A DNA stretch of 64,000 nt from Photobacterium sp. GJ3 (GCF_018199995.1 NZ_CP073578.1:3162001-3226000); one strand, 5' to 3'; shown: positions 9,797 to 21,442, counted from the stretch's first letter. Notes: generated from the letters alone by a model not told the origin. Made by a program: numbers and translations.

Positions 9797-10756
9797 ATGC
9801 CATTAAAACATCAACGAAATAACAGTAAACTTGCTTTTTACAGTCGCAACCTGCTGCGCTCAATGACCCCTAAAGTCATTTACCAGCGTCAGTTGCGCTA
9901 CCTGCTGAACACTCTGGATCAATACGACAAACACTATATTGCATCCAGAGTGGATTATTACCTCAAACATCATGCTCCCTTCACCCTGCCCGAAGAAAAA
10001 ACGGTTCAGATCAAGCGCTACCGGAAACAAGGCCAGAGTGCGTATTACTATGATTTAAAAGAATACCTGAACTATTTTGATAGCAAACATCACCTGGCCT
10101 ACCGGTTCGGCGACGAGACCCATCTCGAGCCTTTTCCCTTTCTGGTGAAGGCGCGTCCGATTCAGGGGGACAATGCAAATGCGGTGCTCTTTAAACTCAA
10201 TCAGGTCCGTCATTTCAACTTCATCACCGATACCTTGTCATTTCGGGAGAAAAAGAACACCGCCGTCTGGCGTGGTGCGGCTTACCAGCCTCACAGAATC
10301 GAGTTCGTACAACAGTATTATGACCACCCGCTGTGTGACATTGGCCAAACCAATCATAGCGAGCCCGCAAAACCTTGGGACAAGGGTTTCCTGTCGATTT
10401 CAGAGCAGCTTCAGCACAAATTTATTCTGTGTATTGAGGGCAATGATGTAGCAACCAACCTGAAATGGGCAATGTCGTCCAATTCACTCTGTCTCATGCC
10501 CAAACCCAAATTTGAAACCTGGTTCATGGAAGGCACCCTGAAAGCTGGTGTACATTACGTTGAATTAAAGGATGATTTTTCTGATCTGGAAGACAAAATC
10601 CGTGATTACAGCGAGCACCCGGAAGCGGCAGAAGCCATCATTGCCAATGCTCATGAACATGTCCACCAATTTCGCCATCCGGGTCGGGAAAAGCTGATTG
10701 GTCTGCTGGTCCTGAAAAAATACTTTGAGCTGTCCGGCCAGTGGCAACCGAAGTAA
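9797..10756 (+). CDS. glycosyltransferase family 90 (CAP10/LpsA-like)
   Basis: A 319-residue cytosolic protein with the CAP10/GT90 fold signatures NTAVWRGAAYQPHR, FILCIEGNDVATNLKW and a Ser/Asn-rich donor motif MSSNSLCLMP. Bacterial members (LpsA-like) add hexose or xylose to LPS core. Its place between waaF and waaA supports a core glycosyltransferase role, but the sugar and linkage are unknown. The start is ambiguous; ATG 9797 is chosen because the longer frame would need TTG at 9782 overlapping the waaF stop. It is followed 12 bp later by waaA, so it is likely part of the same operon. Confidence 0.78.
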   Translation: MPLKHQRNNSKLAFYSRNLLRSMTPKVIYQRQLRYLLNTLDQYDKHYIASRVDYYLKHHAPFTLPEEKTVQIKRYRKQGQSAYYYDLKEYLNYFDSKHHLAYRFGDETHLEPFPFLVKARPIQGDNANAVLFKLNQVRHFNFITDTLSFREKKNTAVWRGAAYQPHRIEFVQQYYDHPLCDIGQTNHSEPAKPWDKGFLSISEQLQHKFILCIEGNDVATNLKWAMSSNSLCLMPKPKFETWFMEGTLKAGVHYVELKDDFSDLEDKIRDYSEHPEAAEAIIANAHEHVHQFRHPGREKLIGLLVLKKYFELSGQWQPK

Positions 10757-10768
10757 AAGAGAGAATCG

Positions 10769-12049
10769 ATGCTACGTTTTGTCTACACCTGCCTGCTGAT
10801 GCTGGCCGCACCTTTCCTGTTGGCTTCCCTGTATAAAAAGCGCCCTGGTGTTCCCCCAATCGGAAAACGCTGGCAGGAGCACTTTGGCATCAGTCCGAAA
10901 GTAAACGGCCACCAGCCGTTATGGATTCACGCCGTCTCTGTGGGTGAAACGCTGGCGGTGACACCACTGATCAAAGCCTTGAAAGAGCGCTATCCGGATT
11001 TACCCATCCTGCTGACGACAACGACAGCGACGGGGGCAGAACAGGCAGCAAAACTCAGCGACTGGGTCGAACATCGCTACATGCCTCTGGATTTTCCCTT
11101 CGCGTTACGTGCGTTTATCCGCACGCAGCAACCCCGCGCGCTCTGTATCATGGAAACAGAGCTTTGGCCGAACACACTGGCCGCTGCCAAAAGGGCCGGA
11201 CTGCCGGTGACTGTGCTGAATGCGCGACTGTCTGAACGCTCTTGCCAGCGCTATGCCAAGGTCCAGCCCCTGTTCAATTTGCTGGCAAAACATTTGGATC
11301 AGGTGTTATGCCAGCATCAGGATGATGCCAATCGATTCAATCAATTAGGCGTACCAGACAGCGTGGTGCAGGTGACTGGCTCGATTAAATTTGATCTGTC
11401 TTTGCCCGACGGGCTCGAGCAGGCCAGTGAGATCCTCAGAGATGAACTGGGCAAGCAACGACCGGTCTGGATTGCGGCCAGCACCCACAGTGGCGAGGAC
11501 GAACAAGTGCTGGACGCACACCGCCAGGTACTGTCTCAGCATCCGGATGCCTTACTGATTCTGGTTCCCCGCCATCCGGAACGATTCGATGCCGTGGAAG
11601 CACTCTGCATGCAACGCGGATTCACCACAGCACGCCGAACACACACACAAGAAGTGCTGAGCGAGCCGTCGGTCTATCTGGCTGACACCATGGGAGAAAT
11701 GATGCTGCTGCTGGGTGCCTGTGATGTGGCATTTGTCGGGGGCAGCCTGATTGGCGATAAAGTCGGCGGACATAACCTGCTGGAACCGGCAGCGCTGGCA
11801 AAACCTGTCCTGAGTGGCCCGAGTTACTTTAACTTCACGGATATCACCACCCAGTTATTGCAGGCTGGTGGAGCAAACATTGTTGAGAACAGCGAGCAAC
11901 TGGCCGAAGCCGTCACCCGGCTGCTTTCCGATCCCCAGGCACAATCAGACATGGGCCAGGCGGCGTTCAAGGTTGTCAAAAACAATCAGGGGGCGATTCA
12001 ACGCACACTGGATGCATTGGCCGCAACCCTGACGTTCCCTCAACCTTAA
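10769..12049 (+). CDS. waaA: 3-deoxy-D-manno-octulosonic acid (Kdo) transferase
   Basis: Membrane-anchored GT30 enzyme (426 residues) that transfers Kdo from CMP-Kdo to lipid IVA. An N-terminal hydrophobic anchor (about residues 3-20) is followed by the family motifs TTTTATGAEQ, METELWPN, HSGEDEQV, PRHPERF and GGHNLLEPAA. Whether it adds one or two Kdo units cannot be read directly; many Vibrionaceae use a mono-functional WaaA plus a Kdo kinase, and a kinase gene lies convergent and adjacent here. The stop is 3 bp from the end of that kinase gene. Confidence 0.95.
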   Translation: MLRFVYTCLLMLAAPFLLASLYKKRPGVPPIGKRWQEHFGISPKVNGHQPLWIHAVSVGETLAVTPLIKALKERYPDLPILLTTTTATGAEQAAKLSDWVEHRYMPLDFPFALRAFIRTQQPRALCIMETELWPNTLAAAKRAGLPVTVLNARLSERSCQRYAKVQPLFNLLAKHLDQVLCQHQDDANRFNQLGVPDSVVQVTGSIKFDLSLPDGLEQASEILRDELGKQRPVWIAASTHSGEDEQVLDAHRQVLSQHPDALLILVPRHPERFDAVEALCMQRGFTTARRTHTQEVLSEPSVYLADTMGEMMLLLGACDVAFVGGSLIGDKVGGHNLLEPAALAKPVLSGPSYFNFTDITTQLLQAGGANIVENSEQLAEAVTRLLSDPQAQSDMGQAAFKVVKNNQGAIQRTLDALAATLTFPQP

Positions 12050-12052
12050 GCC

Positions 12053-12750
12053 TTACTGATAACCAGCCAGCAGGGCTTGCCAGTCGACTTCCTGCCAGTG
12101 AATACCCGCCTTATCGACTTCTTTGACAAAAGAACGATGCAGGCGGGACAAATTCTCCGCTTTCCATGACTCACCCGCTTCAACAGCACATTTATCAAAA
12201 TCAATCAGCCAGATCTGCGCCTGTGCATCCAACAGAATATTATGGGCATTCAGATCAGTGTGATTCACCAGGCTGTCGTGCATCTTGCGGATCATTGCCC
12301 CCACAGCCTGCCACTGTGTGTCGGTCAGCGGTCCCTGTTGCAGGCGATCAACCAGATCGGTCGCCTCCGGGACTTTCTCCGTCAGTAAATCGGCCCGGTA
12401 ATAAGGGCCTGACCTGCACACACGGGCAGCGACCGGACGGGGAACCCGCACCCCTTGCGTGACCAGATGCTGAAGCAAATTGAACTCAGCCATGCTGCGG
12501 CAGGATGCCCAGTCAGAAAACCAGTATTGATCTTTCACCAGCTTGCCAAACAACCCACCGCGATAATAATGCCGCAACGCCATGTCCAGCCGCGCCCCCG
12601 GACAAACCAGGTAGTGCCACGCCCGCGCGCACTGCCAATGACCGCCTGCTGAGCCTGCCAGAAATCCGGTTCAAAACACTGCCAGGGGTCTTCTTGCAAT
12701 AGGTCCGGGTCGAACATGACCCGACAGTTATCCTGCTCCCGTATTTCCAT
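12053..12750 (-). pseudogene. kdkA: Kdo kinase (KdkA/WaaP-like), split by a frameshift
   Basis: Two overlapping frames together encode one Kdo kinase of about 232 residues. The N-terminal part starts at ATG 12750 (MEIREQDN) and runs through FDPDLLQEDPW and GRGTTWFV. The C-terminal part continues RHYYRGGLFGKLVKDQYW, the catalytic motif HTDLNAHNILLD and the DFD-type motif IDFDKC. The frame changes at the C5 run 12595-12599 (G5 on the coding strand). Adding one base restores GARLDMALRHYY with no other change. The family phosphorylates Kdo in cores carrying a single Kdo. The gene is otherwise undamaged, so a sequencing error, a recent mutation or slippage-based switching are all possible. Confidence 0.85.
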
Positions 12751-12854
12751 CTTTCTGTATCTCAAGCGGTTGAAAAGCGCTATTTTACAATTCCAGCGTC
12801 GCTAATGCATAATTCATTGGCATTTTCCGGCAGAACCTTTGAAAAGCAGGTGTC

Positions 12855-13931
12855 ATGACTTTATTCACTTCCGCTCCCGAGTCTTTGTGTATCCTTCGCC
12901 TGTCGGCGATCGGGGATGTCTGTAATAGCATTGCCATGGCGCAGGCCATTCAGCGTCAATGGCCGGAAACCCGGCTCACCTGGATTTGCGGCAAAGTAGA
13001 AGCACGGCTGCTGAAAGGAATACCGGGGATCCGGGTGATCGTGTTTGATAAAAAACAGGGCTGGGCTGGCTACAAAGCCGTCTGGCAGGCACTGAAAGGC
13101 GAACGATTTGATGCCCTGCTCCACATGCAGACCGCCATTCGTGCCAGCATTGTCAGCCTGGGGATCCGGGCAACCTATAAACTGGGATTTGATGCCGAGC
13201 GCAGCAGCGATCTACAGCAGCTTTTCACCAATGTGAAAGTACCGTCTCCGCAATCCCCACACGTTCTGGACGGCTTCATGCAATTTGCCGCCACACTGGG
13301 TGTCACAGATCTGACCCCGTCCTGGGACATTCCGCTGTCGGAAGAGGATCAGCGCTGGGCAGATCAGCAAATCCATCAGGACAACACGCTGGTCATCACG
13401 CCTGCAGCCAGCAAAGGCTATAAAAACTGGACACCGGAAGGCTATGCAGCTCTCGCCTGTCATGCCCATGCACAAGGTTTTGCCGTGATCCTTGCAGGCA
13501 GCCCGGCCCAGATCGAAGTGGACCTGGGCAATGCCATCGAAGAACGACTGGATTTTCCGGTCAATAATCTGATCGGCCAAAGCAGCCTGAAACAGCTGCT
13601 GGCACTGCTCCGTCAGGCAGCATTGGTCTGTGCCCCCGATACCGGCCCGGCACATATGGCCGTCGCCGTTGGGACGCCAGTGCTGGGCTTGTATGCGCAC
13701 CATAACCCCAAACGCACCGGGCCCTACCTGTCCCGCCCCTATGTCGTCAGTGTTTATGATGAATGCATTGAGGCCGAAACCGGACAACCCGTCAGCCAGT
13801 TGCCCTGGCGCAGCCGGGTGAAGGATGAACAGGCCATGCAGCGCATCTCAGCGGAGCAAGTCATTACCATGTTTGACCGCATTGTTCAGGAACATTGCGC
13901 GTCACCAAGCATGACCCCCGTAAAGCGATAA
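12855..13931 (+). CDS. glycosyltransferase family 9, probable LPS heptosyltransferase
   Basis: A 358-residue GT9 protein. The N-terminal LRLSAIGDVCNSIAMAQ matches the heptosyltransferase I-type start, and the C-terminal APDTGPAHMAVAVGTPVLGLY is the family donor-binding motif. It probably transfers a heptose to the inner core; a heptosyltransferase I role is plausible because WaaF is the only other GT9 in the cluster. It is divergent from the Kdo kinase gene, with about 100 bp between them that should hold both promoters. Exact acceptor specificity is inferred only. Confidence 0.82.
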   Translation: MTLFTSAPESLCILRLSAIGDVCNSIAMAQAIQRQWPETRLTWICGKVEARLLKGIPGIRVIVFDKKQGWAGYKAVWQALKGERFDALLHMQTAIRASIVSLGIRATYKLGFDAERSSDLQQLFTNVKVPSPQSPHVLDGFMQFAATLGVTDLTPSWDIPLSEEDQRWADQQIHQDNTLVITPAASKGYKNWTPEGYAALACHAHAQGFAVILAGSPAQIEVDLGNAIEERLDFPVNNLIGQSSLKQLLALLRQAALVCAPDTGPAHMAVAVGTPVLGLYAHHNPKRTGPYLSRPYVVSVYDECIEAETGQPVSQLPWRSRVKDEQAMQRISAEQVITMFDRIVQEHCASPSMTPVKR

Positions 13932-14029
13932 ACTGATTCACAGAAATCGGCCGGGATTTTACTTTGAGTGACCCGGTCGGCATAATCACTGGCATATTCG
14001 TACCGCCATCTTATTGAATTGGACGCTGA

Positions 14030-14811
14030 ATGACCGCCGACACCTCCCGCAGCACTCTGGGCGTGCTGATGATCATCAAAAATGAAGCCAAGCATCTGGC
14101 AGCCTGTCTGGATACCGTCGCAGGCTGGGTTGACGAAATTGTCATTGTCGACTCAGGCAGTACAGATGAATCCGAACAGATTGCGCGCCGCTACACCGAT
14201 CAATTTTACGCTTATGAAGACTGGCCGGGATTTGGCCTGCAGCGTCAGCGTGCACAGAATCACATGACCACAGATTGGGTGCTGGTGCTGGATGCTGATG
14301 AGCGCGTCACACCTGAACTCAAAGCTGATATTCAGGCTGCATTGAAAGCCAATCCAACCAAAACAGCGTACCGGCTGAATCGTCTGAGCGACGCCTTCGG
14401 GAAAACCATTCGCCATTCCGGCTGGTCGCCAGACTGGGTCGTTCGCCTGTATCGTCGGGAAGAAGCCCGCTATAACGATGCACTGGTACACGAAAAAGTG
14501 CTGACCAATGGGCTGGAGATTCGTCCGCTGAAAGGCCGTTTGCTCCATGACACCTATGACAATCTGCACCATTATCTCAATAAAACCACCAAGTATCTGA
14601 AAGCCTGGACGGATGAGCGGGAAGGCCGAAAAAAAGCCGGCTTAGGCACCGCCCTGCTCCATGCGCTGGCCAGCTTCCTGAAAATGTATATTCTCAAACG
14701 CGGCTTTCTGGATGGTCGGCACGGGTTTATTCTGGCGTGGTTGACCATGCACACCACATTTATCAAATACATTGATCTCTGGCTGAGGGAATATCAGCAA
14801 AGGAATTCCAA

Positions 14812-14815
<4 letters not shown>
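14030..14815 (+). CDS. waaE: glycosyltransferase family 2, WaaE/KdtX-like
   Basis: A 261-residue GT2 enzyme with MIIKNEAKHLAACLDT, the nucleotide-binding IVDSGSTDES and the metal-binding region VLDADERVTPEL, all typical of the WaaE/KdtX group. That group adds a beta-1,4-glucose to heptose I. A hydrophobic C-terminal stretch suggests membrane association. The stop overlaps the start of the next GT2 gene by 4 bases (ATGA), and that gene overlaps coaD the same way, so the three are translationally coupled. KdtX next to coaD (kdtB) is a classic arrangement. Confidence 0.85.
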
Positions 14816-16085
<1,270 letters not shown>

Positions 16086-16093
16086 GTGAATGA

Positions 16094-16126
16094 TGGCGGA
16101 CAGGATGTCATCCGGCCGCCACTTTT
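16094..16126. terminator. probable terminator after coaD
   Basis: TGGCGG...GGATG pairs imperfectly with CATCC..CCGCCA, followed by CTTTT on the + strand. It overlaps the 3' end of the convergent epimerase gene, so it may act for both. Confidence 0.5.
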
Positions 16127-17139
16127 CCGCCAGCCTTCTGCCCGTAATAATCCAGATACCACGCCACAAATTTTTGCACGCCTTCAGGCACACTCACTTG
16201 AGGGTGAAACCCGGTCGCTTCAAATAAATCTTGGGTATCTGCATAGGTTGCGTAAACATCACCCGGTTGCATCGGCAGGTATCGTTTCATGGCTTCACGA
16301 CCCAGCGCCTGCTCCAGCGCCGTAATAAAGTCCATCAGTTGAACTGGCTGACCATGTCCGAGATTGTACACTCGATAAGGTGCAGCGCTGGTCGCTGGCG
16401 TGCCGTTTTCCACCCGCCAGTTCGGATCCTCCGTCGGAATGTGATCCTGTATGCGCACCACCCCTTCCACAATATCATCGATGTAAGTGAAGTCGCGCAG
16501 CATGTCTCCGTGGTTGAAGACATCAATCGGCTCTCCGGAAAGAATCGCCGACGTAAACTTAAACAAGGCCATATCCGGACGTCCCCAGGGGCCGTAGACG
16601 GTAAAGAAGCGTAGCCCTGTTGTCGGAATGCCATACAGATGAGAATAGGTGTGTGCCATCAGTTCATTGGCTTTTTTGGTCGCGGCGTATAAAGAAACCG
16701 GATGGTCGACGCTGTCGGATGTTGACAGCGGGAGCTTGCGGTTGAGCCCATAAACAGAGCTGGAGGAAGCATAGACCAGATGCTCAATCTGATGACGGCG
16801 GCAGCCTTCCAGAATGGTCAGATGGCCGTTGAGATTACTGTCGGCATACGCCATGGGGTTTTCAAGGGAATAACGAACACCGGCCTGTGCGGCCAAGTGG
16901 ATCACCCGATCAAACCGATGCATCAAAAATAACCGGGCAATGGCTTCCCGGTCGGCCAGATCGCAATCAAGCACCAATAAACTCGGATGCGCAATTTGCT
17001 GCACCCTTGCCTGTTTCAACCGGACATCATAATAGTGATTGAAGTTATCAATCCCGACCACATCATGGCCCATCTGGCACAGACGCTGTGCCACCGCACT
17101 GCCAATAAAACCAGCCACACCCGTTATCAGATAACGCAT
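16108..17139 (-). CDS. NAD-dependent epimerase, UDP-glucuronate 4-epimerase-like
   Basis: A 343-residue extended short-chain dehydrogenase. ATG 17139 (MRYLITG) follows a GGGGGTGAG ribosome site and puts the NAD motif GVAGFIGSAV at the very N-terminus. YASSSSVYG, the catalytic YAATKK pair and GDMLRDFTYIDDIVEG match bacterial UDP-glucuronate or UDP-N-acetylglucosaminuronate 4-epimerases. It would supply a galacturonate-type sugar for LPS core or capsule. The gene is convergent to coaD and stands alone as a transcription unit. Exact substrate cannot be decided from sequence. Confidence 0.83.
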   Translation of the reverse strand: MRYLITGVAGFIGSAVAQRLCQMGHDVVGIDNFNHYYDVRLKQARVQQIAHPSLLVLDCDLADREAIARLFLMHRFDRVIHLAAQAGVRYSLENPMAYADSNLNGHLTILEGCRRHQIEHLVYASSSSVYGLNRKLPLSTSDSVDHPVSLYAATKKANELMAHTYSHLYGIPTTGLRFFTVYGPWGRPDMALFKFTSAILSGEPIDVFNHGDMLRDFTYIDDIVEGVVRIQDHIPTEDPNWRVENGTPATSAAPYRVYNLGHGQPVQLMDFITALEQALGREAMKRYLPMQPGDVYATYADTQDLFEATGFHPQVSVPEGVQKFVAWYLDYYGQKAGGKVAAG

Positions 17140-17223
17140 GCTCACCCCCATTGGAGGCTGCGATGGCCTCCTTACCATTCCCCAAAGAATTCCGAAGTGA
17201 GGCCTGACTAATCTTATATTTAT

Positions 17224-18036
17224 CTAAAAATGTTGGCACTCACTACAATAGACTGTAGCACGCTGCCCGATTTTGACCTCATTGAGTTCCGTACCACACC
17301 GGGGGCAAGGTTTGCCTGCCTTCCCGTACACTTGCAGCTCCTGTGCAAAATAACCGGGTTTGCCGTCACTTTGTTTAAAATCCTTCAGTGTGGTTCCGCC
17401 CTGCGTAATCGCCTGAGCAAGCACCTGTTTGATGTCTGCCACCAGCCGGGTCAGCCGCGCCGGAGATAATGAACCCGCCGGGGCCTGAGGATGGATCCCT
17501 GCAGCGAACAAAGATTCATTGGCATAGATGTTGCCCACCCCCACAACAACCTGATTGTCCATAATGAACTGCTTCACCACAGTCCGCTTCCCTTTGGCTT
17601 TATCAATCAGATAATCCGCATGAAAGACTTCACTCAGCGGCTCAGGTCCGAGCTTACTCAGCACCGGGTGTTCCGTGTCCCGCGCCTGCCACAGCCAGGC
17701 GCCAAAACGACGCGGATCGTTGTAACGCAACACTTCACCACTGGCGAGTAAAACATCCACATGATCGTGTTTGGCTGGCGGGATCTCTGTCGGCAAGATA
17801 CGCAGGCTGCCCGACATCCCTAAGTGAATGATGGCAAAACCAGCATCGGTTTCCAGCAGCAGATATTTCGCACGGCGCTCAACCCCGCGAATCATCTGCC
17901 CTTCAAGTAATTTCAATTCTGCGGGGATCGGCCAGCGCAGGCTCGGATTCCGCACCGTCACCCGAGTCACGGTCTGACCCACGACATGCGGGGTGATCCC
18001 CATCCGGCTGACTTCAACTTCAGGTAATTCAGGCAT
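17224..18036 (-). CDS. mutM: formamidopyrimidine-DNA glycosylase
   Basis: Base-excision repair enzyme for 8-oxoguanine and Fapy lesions, with AP-lyase activity. The 270-residue protein begins MPELPEVEV, so the catalytic Pro2 and Glu3 are present. A basic RAKYLLL follows near residue 58. The C-terminal zinc finger has four cysteines (CPRCGTEL and YCSEC). It lies between the coaD region and the rpmG-rpmB genes as in enteric bacteria. A small frameshifted gene lies immediately upstream in the same direction. Confidence 0.97.
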   Translation of the reverse strand: MPELPEVEVSRMGITPHVVGQTVTRVTVRNPSLRWPIPAELKLLEGQMIRGVERRAKYLLLETDAGFAIIHLGMSGSLRILPTEIPPAKHDHVDVLLASGEVLRYNDPRRFGAWLWQARDTEHPVLSKLGPEPLSEVFHADYLIDKAKGKRTVVKQFIMDNQVVVGVGNIYANESLFAAGIHPQAPAGSLSPARLTRLVADIKQVLAQAITQGGTTLKDFKQSDGKPGYFAQELQVYGKAGKPCPRCGTELNEVKIGQRATVYCSECQHF

Positions 18037-18070
18037 GTTTTCTCAGACTTCTTGATTGAGGGGAAATACT

Positions 18071-18555
18071 TTAAAGCGACGGGAACAGATAATCCGGTGC
18101 AACGGTCACCGCCAGCCAGTCGCCCTGCCAGTTTTGCAGCAGCCAGAATTGTGGCAGCTGATAAACCGTCAGACGATAAGGTTCTTCATGATCAGCCAGC
18201 CAGACTTCAACACTGCGCGGCGCGGTCAATTGCTCACTGAGCTGATTGAAGGTGCCCGAATCAACTTGAGTCCCTGCCAACTCCGCCCAGTGCGAAACCA
18301 GAACTGCAGGATCGCCGTTCATGACAGGCTCTGCCTGCCATTGGCCAGCGCTTTGCGTGAAAGCAACATTGGGTAAGGCCAGCCGGGTCACCCGGGCATC
18401 CGGGGGAGCAGCCGCACCAGGCCAGCAGTATTCGCCGCTTGCGGTTCATGACCGGCCATCCGCTCTTTCAGCAATGGCGGTAACTGGATGATTGCAACAA
18501 AAAGCAACACCCCGATAATGATGATGTTATTCCATCCTTTCCGTGACAATTTCAT
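18071..18555 (-). pseudogene. conserved small membrane-anchored protein, frameshifted
   Basis: Two abutting frames read as one protein of about 161 residues. The first starts at ATG 18555 after GAGAGGA (MKLSRKGWNN), carries one hydrophobic anchor (IIIIGVLLFVAIIQL) and runs to AGLVRLLP. The second continues PDARVTRLALPNVAFTQ to the stop at 18071. The break is at the G5 run 18402-18406 on the + strand (C5 on the coding strand); one more base gives LLPPDARVTRLALP with no other change. Vibrios have an uncharacterised gene at this position between mutM and rpmG (from memory). Function unknown; topology suggests a membrane-tethered periplasmic domain. Confidence 0.72.
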
Positions 18556-18633
18556 GCCGTCCTCTCCGCAATACACGTCAGTGATGGTAGCCCGCTTGCG
18601 GGCGATAGCCAAGCCACCTCAAACGGCAGCCAT

Positions 18634-18661
18634 AAAAAAACCCAGCCTTGGCTGGGTTTTT
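18634..18661. terminator. terminator after rpmG
   Basis: AACCCAGCC pairs with GGCTGGGTT around a TT loop, flanked by A7 and T4 tracts. On the minus strand it ends in a T-run just past the rpmG stop, so it should close the rpmB-rpmG operon. Confidence 0.85.
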
Positions 18662-18683
18662 ATCAAAAAGCAAAAGGAACCAA

Positions 18684-18851
18684 TTACTTGATTTTTGCTT
18701 CTTTGTACATAACGTGCTTACGGACAACTGGATCAAATTTCTTGATCTCAAATTTGCCTGGCATGTTACGCTTGTTTTTGTCGGTAGTGTAGAAGTGACC
18801 GGTGCCGGCAGATGATACCAGACGGATCTTCTCACGAATGCCTTTAGCCAT
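18684..18851 (-). CDS. rpmG: 50S ribosomal protein L33
   Basis: A 55-residue basic protein translated from minus-strand ATG 18851: it starts [16 protein letters not shown] and ends MYKEAKIK. Length and sequence match bacterial L33 of the cysteine-free type, since no zinc-binding CxxC pairs are seen. It follows rpmB by 14 bp in the usual rpmB-rpmG operon, with a strong terminator after it. It lies on the same strand as radC, mutM and the intervening small gene. Confidence 0.97.
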   Translation of the reverse strand: MAKGIREKIRLVSSAGTGHFYTTDKNKRNMPGKFEIKKFDPVVRKHVMYKEAKIK

Positions 18852-18865
18852 TGTTTAGAATCCTC

Positions 18866-19102
18866 TTAAACCTTCTCGCCGCGAGCACGCATTTCAGACA
18901 GAACGGTATCGATACCTTTCTTATCAATGATACGCATGCCTTTCGCAGAAAGGCGTAGTTTAACGAAGCGTTTTTCGCTTTCTACCCAGAAACGATGAGT
19001 TTGCAGGTTCGGCAGAAAACGACGCTTGGTGGCATTACGTGCGTGTGAACGGTTGTTACCCGTTACAGGACGCTTACCAGTTACTTGGCATACTCGGGAC
19101 AT
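18866..19102 (-). CDS. rpmB: 50S ribosomal protein L28
   Basis: A 78-residue ribosomal protein starting [12 protein letters not shown] at ATG 19102. It contains [18 protein letters not shown], diagnostic of L28. The upstream in-frame ATG adds five residues and is not used in the family. It is the first gene of rpmB-rpmG; the promoter should be in the 170-bp gap after radC. Confidence 0.97.
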   Translation of the reverse strand: MSRVCQVTGKRPVTGNNRSHARNATKRRFLPNLQTHRFWVESEKRFVKLRLSAKGMRIIDKKGIDTVLSEMRARGEKV

Positions 19103-19272
19103 TACTGTCTTCTCCAAATCGTTTCAGCTCGATATCAACCGCGATTAACCGAACGCAAGAAGCATTCCATCTAACCGAAGCTATCAAAGGTCGCGCATTA
19201 TACTAAGTCAAAACCAGTTGCTCAAGTCCCGAGCAGATCCTTTCTTGTCTTTTTGATCAATTTCGGCCTACT

Positions 19273-19947
19273 TTATAGCCAACCTCGTTCAGCAAAAGAA
19301 ACCACTTCACCATCACCAACAACGAAGTGATCGAGGATCCGAATGTCCACCAGGGCCAGCGCATCGCTGATCCTCCGCGTAATTCGCCGATCGGCCTGAC
19401 TTGGCTCCGCCACGCCTGAGGGGTGATTATGCGCTAAAATCACCGCCGCTGCATTAAGTTCCAGCGATCTTTTTACCACTTCGCGCGGATAAACACTCGC
19501 GGCGTCAATGGTTCCCTCAAACATCACCTCCCCCTCAATAACCCGATGCTGATTATCCAGAAATAAAATATAAAAAACTTCCCGGTGGCGATCCCGAAGC
19601 ACCTGGCTGAGATATCGGCGAGTCGCCTCCGGGCTGGTCATGGCTTCCCCTTTTTTCAGTTGCTCAGACAAATACCGTAAACTCATCTCCAGTACCGCCT
19701 GCAATTGCACATACTTGGCAGGCCCCAACCCTTTATGCAGGCAAAACGTTTTATGATCTGCGGCCAGCAAGGCCCGTAAGGAGCCGAATTCTTCCAGTAA
19801 ACGTCCTGCCAGCTCCACCACATTCAGGCCGGGAAGCCCGGTCCGCAGAAAAATGGCCAGCAATTCGGCATCCGATAATGCGCCAGCACCGCGTTGTAAC
19901 AGCTTTTCCCTCGGCCGCGCTTCCTGCGGCAAATGCTTCAAAACCAT
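19273..19947 (-). CDS. radC: RadC family JAMM-domain protein
   Basis: A 224-residue protein with an N-terminal helix-hairpin-helix-like region ([18 protein letters not shown]) and a C-terminal JAMM/MPN+ metal site [14 protein letters not shown]. The family was once linked to DNA repair, but its biochemical role is unsettled. Length and position between rpmB and coaBC are standard. It is divergent from coaBC, with about 260 bp between the two starts. Confidence 0.93.
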   Translation of the reverse strand: MVLKHLPQEARPREKLLQRGAGALSDAELLAIFLRTGLPGLNVVELAGRLLEEFGSLRALLAADHKTFCLHKGLGPAKYVQLQAVLEMSLRYLSEQLKKGEAMTSPEATRRYLSQVLRDRHREVFYILFLDNQHRVIEGEVMFEGTIDAASVYPREVVKRSLELNAAAVILAHNHPSGVAEPSQADRRITRRISDALALVDIRILDHFVVGDGEVVSFAERGWL

Positions 19948-20206
19948 CCTGTCTTCACCTCATGTTTATTTTGCCTCAGCAGAATGGAGTCTCAGCCGCA
20001 TGGCAAAGCACTCGCACCGAAAATGCGACACTCCTGACACGTCTGACATCATGTTTCACACCGCCAGACAGGGTCTGTCGAGCCACGCCCCGGCGAGAAG
20101 GTGAGTTCGGACACAGAAAGCGTCATTTTTCTGGTGACTTAAGCGATGAATCTCTTCGGCTTTGGTGATATCGTGTTGCCAGTTTTTTCAGGAATCAGGC
20201 AATCGG

Positions 20207-21418
20207 ATGAAAACACTGGCAGGAAAAAAAATACTTCTGGGGATCAGCGGTGGCATTGCAGCCTATAAGTGCGCCGAGTTGACCCGGCGACTGATTGAAC
20301 GCGGCGCTGAAGTCCGTATCGTCATGACCCCGGCCGCCAAAGAATTCATTACACCGCTCACCCTGCAAGCCGTGTCGGGACAGCCGGTTGCCGAAAGCCT
20401 GCTGGATCCGGCTGCAGAAGCGTCGATGGGACATATTGAATTGGCAAAATGGGCCGATTTAGTCCTGCTGGCACCTGCCACAGCCGATCTGATTGCCCGC
20501 TTGCGCGCTGGTATGGGCAATGACCTGCTGACCACGCTGTGCCTGGCCACCCATGCACCGATTGCCGTTGCACCGGCGATGAACCAGCAGATGTACCGCC
20601 AGCCAGCCACTCAGGAAAACCTGACCGCACTGGCCAACTGGGGTCATCACATCTGGGGCCCAGCCAGCGGTGAGCAAGCCTGTGGCGATGTCGGCCCGGG
20701 CCGGATGCTGGAACCCATGGCGCTGGTCCATGAAGTCGAACATTTTTTTCAGCCGGACGATCTGGCTGGCCTCCGTATCGCCGTCACCGCAGGCCCGACA
20801 CGGGAAGCACTGGATCCGGTACGCTATCTGACCAATCACAGCTCAGGCAAAATGGGATTCGCCATTGCTGCCGCGGCGGCGGCACGGGGCGCTCAGGTGA
20901 CCCTGATCAGCGGGCCGGTTTCCCTGCCAACCCCGGCAGGGGTCACCCGGATTGATGTCGAGAGCGCCGTGGAGATGCATCAGACGGCCATGACGCAGGC
21001 GACCTGTCACGATATCTTTATCGGTTGCGCTGCCGTTGCGGATTTCCGGGCAGCAGAAGTGGCTGCACAGAAAATGAAGAAACAATCCGGGAAAGACGAA
21101 CTGATCCTGAAGCTGGTGAAGAATCCGGATATCATCGCCGATGTCGCTGCACTGACGGAACAACGGCCGTTCACGGTCGGATTCGCAGCCGAAACGCAGG
21201 ATGTGGCCCACTACGCTCAGGATAAACTGCAACGGAAGAACCTTGATTTGATCTGTGCCAATGACGTTGCTCAGCAAGGCCATGGATTCAATAGTGAGAC
21301 CAACGCCCTCCACCTGTATTGGAAGACAGGTGACAAGGCTTTGCCGCTCACAGATAAGGTTTCACTCGGACGCCAGTTAATCGGCGAAATCATCCACTGC
21401 TACCGACAACAATCCTGA
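20207..21418 (+). CDS. coaBC: bifunctional phosphopantothenoylcysteine decarboxylase / phosphopantothenate-cysteine ligase
   Basis: Two consecutive CoA-synthesis steps in one 403-residue protein. The N-terminal CoaC flavoprotein domain shows [14 protein letters not shown], the active-site His region [20 protein letters not shown] and the Cys in [13 protein letters not shown]. The C-terminal CoaB domain shows [12 protein letters not shown] and AAVADFRA with the following lysines. ATG 20207 is chosen because the FMN motif follows at once. In most relatives dut lies directly downstream, but here the next gene is slmA after only 203 bp. Confidence 0.96.
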   Translation: MKTLAGKKILLGISGGIAAYKCAELTRRLIERGAEVRIVMTPAAKEFITPLTLQAVSGQPVAESLLDPAAEASMGHIELAKWADLVLLAPATADLIARLRAGMGNDLLTTLCLATHAPIAVAPAMNQQMYRQPATQENLTALANWGHHIWGPASGEQACGDVGPGRMLEPMALVHEVEHFFQPDDLAGLRIAVTAGPTREALDPVRYLTNHSSGKMGFAIAAAAAARGAQVTLISGPVSLPTPAGVTRIDVESAVEMHQTAMTQATCHDIFIGCAAVADFRAAEVAAQKMKKQSGKDELILKLVKNPDIIADVAALTEQRPFTVGFAAETQDVAHYAQDKLQRKNLDLICANDVAQQGHGFNSETNALHLYWKTGDKALPLTDKVSLGRQLIGEIIHCYRQQS

Positions 21419-21442
21419 CCCCGGCCCATCCAACCGCCGGGG
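21419..21442. terminator. GC-rich hairpin directly after coaBC
   Basis: CCCCGGC pairs with GCCGGGG immediately after the coaBC stop. There is no T-tract, so it is only a weak terminator candidate. The rest of the 203-bp gap up to slmA holds no dut gene or recognisable fragment of it. Confidence 0.3.
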
